Shown here one piece after another: positions 17,220 through 25,029 of a stretch of 64,000 bases of DNA (its first letter is position 1; each line of letters begins with the position of its first letter). This DNA comes from Streptomyces malachitofuscus (GTDB lineage: Bacteria > Actinomycetota > Actinomycetes > Streptomycetales > Streptomycetaceae), in assembly GCF_014650055.1 (NCBI RefSeq), contig NZ_BMUF01000008.1, positions 124,001 to 188,000 of the forward strand, read 5' to 3'. The notes below the pieces were generated by a model. That model saw only the letters and a program-made list of their open reading frames with translations. It ran no database searches and was not told where the DNA came from. A program made the position numbers and the translations under genes.

Positions 17220-17552
17220 GTGGCCGGCACCCTGAAGAACGTGACCGACGATTCCTTCGAGCAGGACGTCCTCAAGAGCGACAAGCCCGTCCTGGTGGAC
17301 TTCTGGGCCGCCTGGTGCGGCCCGTGCCGTCAGATCGCTCCGTCCCTCGAGGCCATCGCCTCGGAGTACGGAGACAAGATCGAGGTCGTCAAGCTGAACA
17401 TCGACGAGAACCCGGGTACGGCCGCCAAGTACGGCGTCATGTCCATCCCGACCCTGAACGTGTACCAGGGTGGCGAGGTCGCCAAGACCATCGTCGGTGC
17501 GAAGCCGAAGGCGGCGATCGTTCGCGACCTCGAGGACTTCATCGCCGAGTGA
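17220..17552 (+). CDS. trxA: Thioredoxin
   Basis: A 110-residue cytoplasmic disulfide reductase, the substrate of TrxB. It has the active site WCGPC at residues 31-35 within VDFWAAWCGPCRQ, and the cis-Pro loop MSIPTL near residue 75. SD AAGGAG precedes the GTG start. Same operon as trxB. The stop is followed by a parS site and a strong hairpin. Confidence 0.97.
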   Translation: MAGTLKNVTDDSFEQDVLKSDKPVLVDFWAAWCGPCRQIAPSLEAIASEYGDKIEVVKLNIDENPGTAAKYGVMSIPTLNVYQGGEVAKTIVGAKPKAAIVRDLEDFIAE

Positions 17553-17578
17553 CGGCTGACCGCCCTCCGGCGGTACGT

Positions 17579-17592
17579 GTTTCACGTGAAAC
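17579..17592. other. parS: parS site (perfect)
   Basis: GTTTCACGTGAAAC, 26 bp after the trxA stop and directly abutting a terminator hairpin, in the gap between the convergent trxA and GNAT genes. Confidence 0.95.
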
Positions 17593-17593
17593 A

Positions 17594-17627
17594 CGAATGG
17601 GCCGGCCCTGATGGGCCGGCCCATTCG
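17594..17627. terminator. Bidirectional terminator between trxA and the GNAT gene
   Basis: A perfect 15-bp stem (17594-17608 with 17613-17627) has a TGAT loop. It starts one base after the parS site. Confidence 0.8.
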
Positions 17628-17656
17628 CATGAGGTGCGGACCCTATACGCGATGCG

Positions 17657-18274
17657 TCAGAGCGGGCGCAGGACAGGCTCCTTCTGCACGGCTCCGAGCA
17701 GCCGGTCCAGCGCCATCTCCACGTCTTCCTTCCAGGAGAGTGTCGTCCTCAGCTCCAGCCTGAGCCGGGGATATGTGGGGTGCTGGCGCACCGTCTTGAA
17801 TCCCACGGCCAGAAGATGGTCGGCGGGCAGGACGCAGGCCGGTTCCTTCCAGCGTGCATCGCCGAAGGCTTCGATCGCCTTGAACCCGCGGCGCAGCAGG
17901 TCCTTCGCCACCGTCTGCACCATCACTCTCCCCAGTCCCTGACTCTGATACCCCGGCAGGATGAACGCTGTCATCAGCTGCACGGCATCGGGCGACACAG
18001 GGCTGGTGGGGAACGCCGTGGAGCGGGGCACATAGGCGGGTGGGGCATAGAGAACGAAGCCCACAGGGACGTCGTCGACATAGACGACCCTTCCACAGGA
18101 CCCCCAGTCCAGCAGGACGGCTGAGATCCACGACTCCTTCTCGAGGGCGGCGGTTCCCGCCTTTACCGCTGCCTCGCCGCTGACGGGGTCACGCTCCCAG
18201 AAGACACACGTGCGGCAGCGCTGGGGGAGGTCCTGAAGGTTGTCCAGCGTGAGCGGTACGAGCCGACGGCCCAT
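17657..18274 (-). CDS. GNAT-family N-acetyltransferase
   Basis: A 205-residue protein. The acetyl-CoA-binding signature is LPGYQSQGLGRVMVQTVAKDLLRRG (about residues 105-130), with the preceding beta strand VQLMTAFI. The N-terminus has a Cys pair in CRTCVFWE, so a metal or redox role is possible. The substrate is unknown. It lies downstream of the parAB terminator on the same strand and converges with trxA. Confidence 0.85.
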   Translation of the reverse strand: MGRRLVPLTLDNLQDLPQRCRTCVFWERDPVSGEAAVKAGTAALEKESWISAVLLDWGSCGRVVYVDDVPVGFVLYAPPAYVPRSTAFPTSPVSPDAVQLMTAFILPGYQSQGLGRVMVQTVAKDLLRRGFKAIEAFGDARWKEPACVLPADHLLAVGFKTVRQHPTYPRLRLELRTTLSWKEDVEMALDRLLGAVQKEPVLRPL

Positions 18275-18420
18275 GAAGGCTGTTCCTCGCTTCCTTCGCC
18301 CGCTGCCTCGCGGGCGGCTGTCAAGGCGCTCCGTTCTCTGAGCAGGCTGCCGACGAAGCCGCTGACGGCGCCCACCCCCAGTCCCGCATACAGCAGTCCG
18401 GTGCGGCTCGTCATTCGCAT
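18163..18420 (-). CDS. Possible small membrane protein overlapping the GNAT gene
   Basis: An open frame of 85 codons from an ATG at 18420. Residues 5-25 (RTGLLYAGLGVGAVSGFVGSL) could form one membrane helix, and third-position GC is high over the first 50 codons. AGGCAGGGG lies just upstream of the start. Against it, the last 110 bp overlap the GNAT gene in another frame and that part looks like a shadow. I do not recognise a family. Confidence 0.25.
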   Translation of the reverse strand: MRMTSRTGLLYAGLGVGAVSGFVGSLLRERSALTAAREAAGEGSEEQPSWAVGSYRSRWTTFRTSPSAAARVSSGSVTPSAARQR

Positions 18421-18519
18421 GGCCCCTGCCTTGGTCTCAGAGGTACTGCCGGGAGGATGCGCCATATCCGAACGCATCGTATCCATGAAGCGATTCCGCC
18501 GATACCGCCAAAAAGCAAA

Positions 18520-18559
18520 GGGCGGTCCGTGTCCGGTACACATCGGACACGGGCCGCCC
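18520..18559 (-). terminator. Terminator of the parAB operon
   Basis: A 16-bp stem (18520-18535 with 18544-18559) with one G-U pair and an 8-nt loop lies 31 bp past the parB stop. On the minus strand it is followed by CTTTGCTTTTTGG, a T-rich tract. Confidence 0.85.
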
Positions 18560-18590
18560 TCCTCAGCTGATCGACTGCACCGCCGTCGGC

Positions 18591-19691
18591 TCAGGACTCG
18601 GTCTCCACGGAGTCGTCGTCCACCAGACTCTTCTGGAGAACGGGCCCCTCACCCGGGGCGAGTGTGCCGAGGATGCGCTCCAGGTCTTCCATGGACGCGA
18701 ACTCGACGGTGATCTTGCCCTTCTTCTGTCCCAGGTCGACCTTCACCCGGGTCTCGAAGCGATCCGAAAGACGCGTCGCCAGATCACTCAGTGCCGGGGA
18801 CACCAGAGCGCCGGCACGCGGACCCTTGGAGCGTTGAGCCTTCTGGGGCCGCGAGCCCATCAGGGTCACGATCTCCTCGACCGCCCGCACCGACAGGCCC
18901 TCGGCCACGATCCGGTGGGCCAACCGGTCCTGCTCCTCGGAGTCCTCGACGGACAGCAGGGCGCGTGCGTGTCCGGCGGACAACACGCCGGCGGCGACCC
19001 GGCGCTGAACGGTCGGAGAAAGCTTCAGCAGACGCAACGTGTTCGACACCTGCGGACGAGACCGGCCGATGCGGTCCGCCAGCTGATCGTGCGTGCAGTT
19101 GAAGTCCTTCAGCAACTGGTCGTAGGCGGCCGCTTCTTCCAGAGGATTCAGCTGAGCCCGGTGCAGGTTCTCCAGCAGCGCGTCCAGGAGGAGCTTCTCG
19201 TCGTCCGTCGCCCGCACGATGGCCGGGATGGCCTCCAGCCCTGCCTCGTGACAGGCCCGCCACCGCCGTTCACCCATGATGAGCTCGTAGCGCCCAGGTC
19301 CCACCTGACGTACGACCACGGGCTGGAGGAGACCGACCTCCTTGATGGAGGTGATGAGCTCGGACAGAGCATCCTCGTCGAACACCTCGCGCGGCTGCCG
19401 GGGGTTCGGCGTGATGGCGTCGAGGGGAATCTCGGCGAAGTGAGCTCCCATGGGCGGCGCGGGCACGGCCGCGGCACCCATCGCCGAGGGCTCCTCCGTT
19501 TCACGTGAAACAGGGGGCAGTGTCGCCACCTTGGCTGCGGCCACCCCACGCTCGTTCGGCAGCACCGGGACCGCCGCAGGAGACGTGGAAGCCGTACCCC
19601 CCAGCGAGGCCGGCGGCACCGTCTTCTCAGTCGGGGCAGCAGGGATCAGGGCACCGAGACCACGGCCCAGCCCCCTCCGTCGATCACTCAC
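18591..19691 (-). CDS. parB: Chromosome partitioning protein ParB
   Basis: CTP-dependent DNA clamp that loads at parS and spreads to build the origin segrosome. The 366-residue protein has an N-terminal ParA-interaction segment (RRRGLGRGLGALIP), a disordered linker to residue 80, the CTP-binding region with the GERRWRA motif at 140-146, the helix-turn-helix (about 195-220: QLADRIGRSRPQVSNTLRLL), and a C-terminal dimerisation domain. Residues 61-65 (VSRET) are encoded by an internal parS site, so the gene carries its own target. Its GTG start overlaps the parA stop by 4 bp. Same operon as parA. Confidence 0.97.
   Translation of the reverse strand: MSDRRRGLGRGLGALIPAAPTEKTVPPASLGGTASTSPAAVPVLPNERGVAAAKVATLPPVSRETEEPSAMGAAAVPAPPMGAHFAEIPLDAITPNPRQPREVFDEDALSELITSIKEVGLLQPVVVRQVGPGRYELIMGERRWRACHEAGLEAIPAIVRATDDEKLLLDALLENLHRAQLNPLEEAAAYDQLLKDFNCTHDQLADRIGRSRPQVSNTLRLLKLSPTVQRRVAAGVLSAGHARALLSVEDSEEQDRLAHRIVAEGLSVRAVEEIVTLMGSRPQKAQRSKGPRAGALVSPALSDLATRLSDRFETRVKVDLGQKKGKITVEFASMEDLERILGTLAPGEGPVLQKSLVDDDSVETES
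19498..19511. other. parS: parS site (perfect), inside parB
   Basis: GTTTCACGTGAAAC encodes VSRET at residues 61-65 of ParB, in the linker between the ParA-binding tail and the CTPase domain. ParB may bind here and affect its own operon. Confidence 0.95.
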
Positions 19692-20764
19692 TGGACGCCC
19701 TCCACCATGCTCGGATCATTCTGCTGTGCGCCGATGTGCGCCTGCGCTGCGTCATACCTGACGCCGACACCGCGCAGCGCGATCTCTCGTGCCGCCTCGA
19801 AGTAGGAGAGGGCACCGCTCGATCCAGGATCGTAGGTCAATACCGTCTGCCCGTAGCTAGGAGCCTCCGAGATACGGACGGACCGAGGGATGCTGGTCCG
19901 CAGGACCTCATCACCGAAGTGGGTGCGCACCTCGTCGGCGACCTGGGACGCGAGCCGCGTCCGGCCGTCGTACATGGTGAGCAGGATCGTCGATACGTGC
20001 AAGGCGGGGTTGAGGTGCCCCCGCACCAGATCGACATTGCGCAGCAGCTGCCCCAGACCCTCCAGCGCGTAGTACTCGCACTGGATCGGAATCAGGACCT
20101 CCTGGCCGGCCACCAGGGCGTTGACCGTGAGCAGACCGAGTGAGGGCGGGCAGTCGATGAGGATGTAGTCCAGCGGCTGCTCGTAGGCCTGGATGGCCCG
20201 CTGCAGCCGGCTCTCCCGCGCCACCAGTGACACCAGCTCGATCTCCGCACCGGCGAGATCGATGGTGGCGGGTGCGCAGAAGAGTCCCTCGACATCGGGG
20301 ACCGGCTGGACGACCTCTGCCAGTGGTTTGCTCTCCACCAATACGTCGTAGATGGAGGGAACTTCGGCGTGATGGTCGATCCCCAGGGCTGTGGACGCGT
20401 TGCCCTGAGGGTCAAGGTCGATCACCAGGACACGGGCACCATGCAGGGCAAGTGACGCGGCAAGGTTGACCGTCGTTGTCGTCTTGCCGACCCCGCCCTT
20501 CTGGTTGGCAACCACGATGACGCGGGTCTGCTCGGGCCGCGGCAGGCCCTCACCGGCACGGCCCAGAGCCTCCACCGCCAGTTGGGCAGCACGACCGATG
20601 GGAGTGTCGTCCATCGGAGGCGGTGTTTCACGTGAAACATCCGCCCCCGTCGATTCGGTACGGGGACCGGGGACCGGGTCGGTCATCGGTCCCGCGATGT
20701 TGGCGTCGGACCGCAAGGATTCACTCTCCTCGACTTCAGGCTCGCAATGAACAGAGCCTCCCAT
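19688..20764 (-). CDS. parA: Chromosome partitioning ATPase ParA
   Basis: Walker-type ATPase that moves ParB-parS complexes and, in Streptomyces, assembles along aerial hyphae before sporulation septation. From the ATG at 20764 (MGGSVHCEPEVEE) it is 358 residues. A disordered N-terminus with a parS-encoded VSRET (residues 43-47) precedes the deviant Walker A VVANQKGGVGKTTTTVNLA, Walker B ILIDCPPSLG, and the DNA-binding C-terminal half. The frame is open to 20998, but upstream sequence looks noncoding and holds DnaA boxes and a parS. Other possible start: ATG at 20686. Start uncertain, family certain. Confidence 0.93.
   Translation of the reverse strand: MGGSVHCEPEVEESESLRSDANIAGPMTDPVPGPRTESTGADVSRETPPPMDDTPIGRAAQLAVEALGRAGEGLPRPEQTRVIVVANQKGGVGKTTTTVNLAASLALHGARVLVIDLDPQGNASTALGIDHHAEVPSIYDVLVESKPLAEVVQPVPDVEGLFCAPATIDLAGAEIELVSLVARESRLQRAIQAYEQPLDYILIDCPPSLGLLTVNALVAGQEVLIPIQCEYYALEGLGQLLRNVDLVRGHLNPALHVSTILLTMYDGRTRLASQVADEVRTHFGDEVLRTSIPRSVRISEAPSYGQTVLTYDPGSSGALSYFEAAREIALRGVGVRYDAAQAHIGAQQNDPSMVEGVQ
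20625..20638. other. parS: parS site (perfect), inside parA
   Basis: GTTTCACGTGAAAC encodes VSRET in the disordered N-terminus of ParA, the same frame as the sites inside parB and the anti-sigma gene. Confidence 0.93.
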
Positions 20765-20800
20765 GTCTTCGGGGTGGTGAACCAGTGAGGCCTGACGTTC

Positions 20801-20827
20801 TGTGGAGAAATCCACCTCTGTGGACAA
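20801..20827. promoter_or_regulatory. DnaA boxes upstream of parA
   Basis: TGTGGACAA (20819-20827) is the exact reverse complement of the Streptomyces DnaA box TTGTCCACA, and TGTGGAGAA (20801-20809) is a one-mismatch copy. They lie 37-63 bp upstream of the chosen parA start. DnaA control of parAB is inferred. Confidence 0.6.
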
Positions 20828-20958
20828 CTCCGTGCCCCTCGGGGAGGCCGATGTCTCATCGGGACCGGGGCCCTCTCCGAGCGAACCGAGAGGTTTCCGG
20901 TCACGGGGTTCGGCCGCAGCGCGGCCCCGACTGATGATGCCGTGCAGCAGTGAGCGAC

Positions 20959-20972
20959 GTTTCACGTGAAAC
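20959..20972. other. parS: parS site (perfect)
   Basis: GTTTCACGTGAAAC lies between rsmG and parA. If parA started further upstream this site would read FHVK, not VSRET as in the internal sites, which favours a noncoding location. Confidence 0.95.
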
Positions 20973-21109
20973 ACGATGCACAGCAGCCGAGGCGGCACTG
21001 CCGCGACACTCCGGCATGCATAGGTTTGGCAGCTTGTGTGGAGTACGTCTGGCCCTCAGGGCAGGCCTTGCTTTCACCGGACTGCCCGTCGTCGGACCCG
21101 CACCGCTCG

Positions 21110-21829
21110 TTACCCGCGCCGTCGGCGGGCGCGTCCGGTGCGGGCCGCCTTCGCACGCTTCGCGGCGAACCTCACACCTCCAGGACTCTCACCGACCTCG
21201 ACACGCACCACGGTGGACATAGGGTCCACGACCCCCTCGCCCACATGCACGATCGATGTCGCCACGGCACCGAGCTTGCTCAGTGCCGTGGATGCACTCT
21301 TCAGCTCCTCCTCGGCAGCGTCACCCTTGAGTGCGAGCATCTCGCCGTACGGCCGCAGAAGAGGGATACCCCAGGTGGCGAGACGGTCGAGCGGGGCCAC
21401 GGCACGAGCGGTCACCACGTGTACCGACGGCAGCTTCCCCATGACCTCCTCGGCACGGCCGCGCACGACCGTCACATGGTCCAAGCCGAGCAGCTCCACG
21501 ACCTCGGTCAGAAAGTTGGTGCGCCGCAGCAGCGGCTCCAGCAGAGTGATCTTGAGGTCCTCCCGGACCAGCGCCAGAGGAATGCCCGGCAGACCTGCCC
21601 CGGAGCCGACATCGCACACCGTCACCCCTTCGGGTACGACCTCCGAGAGCACCGCACAGTTCAGCAGGTGCCGTTCCCACAGGCGGGGTACCTCGCGCGG
21701 ACCGATCAGGCCGCGCTGCACGCCCGCCTCGGCGAGCAGCTCCGCGTAGCGGACCGCGTCCGCGAAGCGATCACCGAACACCTCGCGGGCCTGCTCGGGC
21801 GCAGGGGGAAGCTCCGCTGCCTCCGTCAC
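21110..21829 (-). CDS. rsmG: 16S rRNA (guanine527-N7)-methyltransferase
   Basis: Methylates N7 of G527 in 16S rRNA with S-adenosylmethionine; loss gives low-level streptomycin resistance in Streptomyces. The 239-residue protein has the SAM site VTVCDVGSGAGLPGIPLAL (about residues 68-86), LLEPLLRRTNFL, and VTARAVAPLDRLATW. The C-terminus (AKRAKAARTGRARRRRG) is a basic tail. GTG start. It is separated from khpB upstream by a terminator and precedes parA on the same strand. Confidence 0.96.
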   Translation of the reverse strand: MTEAAELPPAPEQAREVFGDRFADAVRYAELLAEAGVQRGLIGPREVPRLWERHLLNCAVLSEVVPEGVTVCDVGSGAGLPGIPLALVREDLKITLLEPLLRRTNFLTEVVELLGLDHVTVVRGRAEEVMGKLPSVHVVTARAVAPLDRLATWGIPLLRPYGEMLALKGDAAEEELKSASTALSKLGAVATSIVHVGEGVVDPMSTVVRVEVGESPGGVRFAAKRAKAARTGRARRRRG

Positions 21830-21903
21830 GGGGGACCGTCCTTCCGTACCGTGCCGGCACAGGGCGCCGACACCAGAACCAGAACTATCAGGCTGACAAA
21901 ATT

Positions 21904-21932
21904 CGGCCCCGTCTGCGCAACAGACGGGGCCG
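21904..21932 (-). terminator. Terminator between khpB and rsmG
   Basis: A perfect 12-bp stem (21904-21915 with 21921-21932) has a 5-nt loop. On the minus strand it is followed by AATTTTGTCAG. It separates the rpmH-khpB block from rsmG-parA-parB. Confidence 0.8.
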
Positions 21933-21949
21933 GTGAAATGGGGGACCGA

Positions 21950-22462
21950 TCAGGCGGGAAGCACGACGACGAAGCGCTGCGGCTCCTCGCCCTCGGACTC
22001 GCTGCGGAGGCCGGCCGCCTTGACCGCGTCATGCACGACCTTGCGCTCGAACGGCGTCATCGGGTCGAGCTTCACGGGCCGGCCACTGCTCTTGGCCTCG
22101 GCGGCGGCCTTCGCGCCGATCTCCGACAGCTCGGTCCGCTTCCTGGCCCGGAAGCCCGCGATGTCGAGCATGAGGCGGCTACGGTCCCCGGTCTCCCGGT
22201 GTACGGCCAGACGCGTGAGCTCCTGAAGCGCTTCCAGCACCTCACCGTCACGGCCCACCAGCTTCTGCAGGTCACGGCCGCCCGTGTCGCTGATGATCGA
22301 GACTGAGGCGCGGTCGGCCTCGACGTCCATGTCGATGTCGCCGTCGAGATCGGCGATGTCGAGCAGACCCTCCAGGTAGTCCGCCGCGATCTCGCCCTCC
22401 TGCTCCAGGCGGGTCAGGGTGTCTGCGCCCTCGGCAGCGGCGGCGGTGGTGCCTTCCGTCAC
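21950..22462 (-). CDS. khpB: RNA-binding protein KhpB (Jag family)
   Basis: A 170-residue cytoplasmic RNA-binding protein. It has an acidic N-terminus, a KH-like domain with GRDGEVLEALQELTRLAVHR (about residues 85-110), and an R3H domain with RSRLMLDIAGFRARKR and PMTPFERKVVHDAV. The usual N-terminal Jag domain is absent, as in other actinobacteria. GTG start with AAGGAG upstream. It lies 15 bp after yidC in the rpmH-rnpA-yidD-yidC-khpB series. Confidence 0.92.
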   Translation of the reverse strand: MTEGTTAAAAEGADTLTRLEQEGEIAADYLEGLLDIADLDGDIDMDVEADRASVSIISDTGGRDLQKLVGRDGEVLEALQELTRLAVHRETGDRSRLMLDIAGFRARKRTELSEIGAKAAAEAKSSGRPVKLDPMTPFERKVVHDAVKAAGLRSESEGEEPQRFVVVLPA

Positions 22463-22477
22463 GGGATGGACTCCTTC

Positions 22478-23749
22478 TTACTTCTTGGACGGGGACTTGG
22501 GCCGCTGCGGGCCCTTGCGCTGTCCGGATTGGGCCTTGCTGCGGGTACTGCCGGCGGGCTTGGCGTTGCCCTTCTTGGCGGCGGAGGCGGGCTTGGCGTC
22601 CTGGGGCTCGTCGGACTTGGTCAGCGAGGTGGACTCACCCGCCGCCTTGGGCGCCCCGGACTGGCGCTGGGACTTGCTCTGCCTCTTGGGCTGCTGGCGC
22701 TTGGGAGCGGCGCCGGTGCTGGTCGGCGTACCGTCCTCGGCCTGGGCCGCGGCCGAGCTCTCGCTCTTGATCACCGCGCCGTCGGTCTGAGCGGCGAGAC
22801 CCGCCTTGTTGAGGCCGTTGATGAACTTGCGCTCGTACTCGTTGCGGTCCCGGCCCTTGGCGACGATGGCCTTGACGATGGCGCGCTCACGGCGATTGCG
22901 GGTCTTGCCGTGCCGGGTGACGTGCTTGGACAGGCGCTCCAGGTACGCGGCCTGAGCCTTGGAGCCCGGCGTGGGGTTGTTGTGGATGACGTACATCTGC
23001 TGGCCCATGGTCCACACGTTGGTGGTCAGCCAGTAGACGAGAACACCGACCGGGAAGTTGATGCCGAAGACCGCGAAGATGACGGGGAAGATGTACATCA
23101 GCATCTTCTGCTGCTGCATGAACGGCGTCTTCACCGAGGTGTCGACGTTCTTCGTCATCAGCTGGCGCTGCGTGTAGAACTGCGACAGCGACATCAGCAC
23201 GATCATGATCGCCGTGACGACGCGGACGTCGGTCAGCGAGGAGTTGAGCGCCTCGACCTTTTCCGAGCTGTCCGTGAACTTCGCCGCGAGCGGGGCACCG
23301 AAGATGTGGGCCTTCTGCGCGCTCTCCAGCAGACGCTCGTTGATCACGCCGATGGTGTCGTTCGACGCGATGCTGTTGAGCACGTGGTAGAGGGCGAAGA
23401 AGAACGGCGACTGGGCCAGGATGGGAAGACACGAGGAGAGCGGGTTGGTGCCCGTCTCCTTGTAGAGCTTCATCATCTCTTCGGACTGGCGCTGCCGGTC
23501 GTTCTTGTAGCGCTCCTGGATCTTCTTCATCTCCGGCTGGAGCGTCTGCATCGCGCGTGTCGCCTTGATCTGCTTCACGAAGAGCGGGATCAGGCAGATA
23601 CGGATCAGGATCACCAGGGACACGATGGACAGGCCCCAGGCCCATCCCGTGTCAGGGCCGAAGATGGCGCCGTACACGCTGTGGAACTGGACGATGACCC
23701 AGGAGACAGGTGTCGTGATGAAGCTGAAGAGGCTGGCAATCGTGTCCAC
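22478..23749 (-). CDS. yidC: Membrane protein insertase YidC
   Basis: Inserts and folds membrane proteins, alone or with Sec. The 423-residue protein has the five-helix core: a first helix at 12-35, the amphipathic coiled loop LQPEMKKIQERYKNDRQR, NPLSSCLPILAQSPFFFALY and the conserved arginine IRICLIPLFVKQ. The last 120 residues (from about 300) form a Lys/Arg/Ala/Ser-rich basic tail that could contact ribosomes. The C-terminal tail is longer than in most bacteria. The start is 3 bp after the yidD stop. Confidence 0.96.
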   Translation of the reverse strand: MDTIASLFSFITTPVSWVIVQFHSVYGAIFGPDTGWAWGLSIVSLVILIRICLIPLFVKQIKATRAMQTLQPEMKKIQERYKNDRQRQSEEMMKLYKETGTNPLSSCLPILAQSPFFFALYHVLNSIASNDTIGVINERLLESAQKAHIFGAPLAAKFTDSSEKVEALNSSLTDVRVVTAIMIVLMSLSQFYTQRQLMTKNVDTSVKTPFMQQQKMLMYIFPVIFAVFGINFPVGVLVYWLTTNVWTMGQQMYVIHNNPTPGSKAQAAYLERLSKHVTRHGKTRNRRERAIVKAIVAKGRDRNEYERKFINGLNKAGLAAQTDGAVIKSESSAAAQAEDGTPTSTGAAPKRQQPKRQSKSQRQSGAPKAAGESTSLTKSDEPQDAKPASAAKKGNAKPAGSTRSKAQSGQRKGPQRPKSPSKK

Positions 23750-23752
23750 TAA

Positions 23753-24127
23753 TCATGCTCCTTGGGCATGGGACGAGGTCTCTGCGGCCGGGCTCGAAGG
23801 ACTCGTCGGACTTGTGGGAGAAGTCTGTCCTTCGGTGGCCGGTTCGGCGGCGGAGGTCCCGCCCTTGCGTGCACGCCAGGCGTTACGCAGCATTTCGTGC
23901 CACCGCGGACGCTTGCGCGGCGGGACATGGTCCACACCGCCCAGCGACCACGGATTGCACCGCAGGATGCGCCAGGCCGTGAGTGCGGTGCCCTTTACGG
24001 CACCGTGCCGGTCGATGGCCGTGTAGCCGTAGTGGGAACACGACGGGTAGTACTTGCACACCGGCCCCAGCAGTGGACTGATCGTCCACTGGTAGAGCTT
24101 GATCAGAGCCAGCAGCGGGTACTTCAT
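23753..24127 (-). CDS. yidD: Membrane protein insertion efficiency factor YidD
   Basis: A small membrane-associated protein of 124 residues with the family signature LIKLYQWTISPLLGPVCKYYPSCSHYGYTAI (residues 9-39, three cysteines) and ILRCNPWSLGGVDHVP. Residues 85-124 are a Ser/Thr/Pro-rich extension. The ATG overlaps the rnpA stop by 4 bp, and yidC follows after 3 bp. Confidence 0.95.
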   Translation of the reverse strand: MKYPLLALIKLYQWTISPLLGPVCKYYPSCSHYGYTAIDRHGAVKGTALTAWRILRCNPWSLGGVDHVPPRKRPRWHEMLRNAWRARKGGTSAAEPATEGQTSPTSPTSPSSPAAETSSHAQGA

Positions 24128-24495
24128 CGCGCGCCCCCTCCCAGCAGCCGCTGCAGGGCGGCATCCAGGTCTCGGGCCAGCTGTGCATGGTCGGCGTCGC
24201 CCGCACCGGGCAGCGCTCGTACGACTACCAGGCTACCGGGGGGCAGCCGGTCGACTCGCTCGCGCATCAGGTGGCGAAGCCTGCGCTTCACCTTGTTGCG
24301 CACCACCGCGCCGCCCACGGCCTTGCTCACGACGAAACCCGCACGCGACGGGGGAGCGCTCTCCCCAGGCGCATGCGGGTCCGTTGCACCGCTACGAAGG
24401 TGGACGACGAGATGCTGGCGCCCGGCCCGGCGCCCTCGTCGTACCGCGGTCGCGAAGTCCTCGCGCCGCCTCAGCCGGTTCTCGGTGGGCAGCAC
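24124..24495 (-). CDS. rnpA: Ribonuclease P protein component
   Basis: Protein subunit of RNase P, which removes tRNA 5' leaders. The 123-residue basic protein starts at GTG 24495 (MLPTENRLRRREDFATAVRRG) and contains the RNA-binding RNR motif in VGGAVVRNKVKRRLRHLMRE (about residues 60-80). It lies 21 bp downstream of rpmH, the usual bacterial pair. Confidence 0.96.
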   Translation of the reverse strand: MLPTENRLRRREDFATAVRRGRRAGRQHLVVHLRSGATDPHAPGESAPPSRAGFVVSKAVGGAVVRNKVKRRLRHLMRERVDRLPPGSLVVVRALPGAGDADHAQLARDLDAALQRLLGGGAR

Positions 24496-24516
24496 GACGT
24501 CATGACCTGACCGGGA

Positions 24517-24654
24517 TCAGGCGGACAGACGGGCGCGACCCTTGCTGCGGCGGGACGCGAGAATCGCGCGGCCGGCACGGGTGCGCATACGCAGCCGGAA
24601 GCCGTGGGTCTTGGCGCGGCGACGGTTGTTCGGCTGGAAGGTGCGCTTGCTCAC
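24517..24654 (-). CDS. rpmH: 50S ribosomal protein L34
   Basis: A 45-residue basic ribosomal protein: MSKRTFQPNNRRRAKTHGF at the N-terminus, LSA at the C-terminus. GTG start at 24654 with CTGGAG as SD, stop at 24517. It is the first gene of the leftward block and is divergent from dnaA across a 375-bp regulatory gap, the arrangement common to most bacterial origins. Confidence 0.97.
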   Translation of the reverse strand: MSKRTFQPNNRRRAKTHGFRLRMRTRAGRAILASRRSKGRARLSA

Positions 24655-25029
24655 TCGGGGGCTCCAGAAGAGATCGGTTCTTGCGGGGTGCCGTCCTGGC
24701 TGTCACCGTGCGCCCACGAGTAGCTCGCGTTACGCCCCAGTGCACCGCTGACCGATCACCTTGAGCGATCTGTGCCCATCGGAGGCAGGCGGCAGCAGCC
24801 ATCGACAACTCGACCTCGTTACGGTACGCGCGGCTGCGTCATTCGGTCAAACCAACGGTCGCCGGGAGACACTTGTCCACAGCCTGGGGACAACAACTTG
24901 AACCGTACCGGCCGCGCTGACTACCGTGACTGGACTCCGATTCGTTCCCTTGACCCTCCACCACCCGATTTACATCCCGACCCGTCCTTCGCATCACACG
25001 ATCGAGGGACCTGTGAGAGAGCGTGCCCT
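24655..25029. promoter_or_regulatory. rpmH-dnaA intergenic control region with two DnaA boxes
   Basis: A 375-bp stretch between divergent rpmH and dnaA that must hold both promoters. A perfect DnaA box TTGTCCACA (24873-24881) and an inverted near-match TGGGGACAA (24885-24893) are 3 bp apart and face each other, about 140 bp upstream of the dnaA start. This fits DnaA autoregulation, known for Streptomyces dnaA. I could not assign -10/-35 elements with confidence. An in-frame open extension of dnaA to 24772 exists but looks noncoding. Confidence 0.7.

Noticed and set aside
20765..20998. N-terminal extension of parA by 78 codons
   Set aside because: Contains DnaA boxes and a parS read in the frame FHVK, unlike the VSRET frame in true coding sites; sequence resembles noncoding DNA.
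24772..25029. N-terminal extension of dnaA to an ATG at 24772
   Set aside because: The extra 86 codons contain the DnaA boxes and the promoter region and show no conserved protein sequence; domain I starts at GTG 25030.
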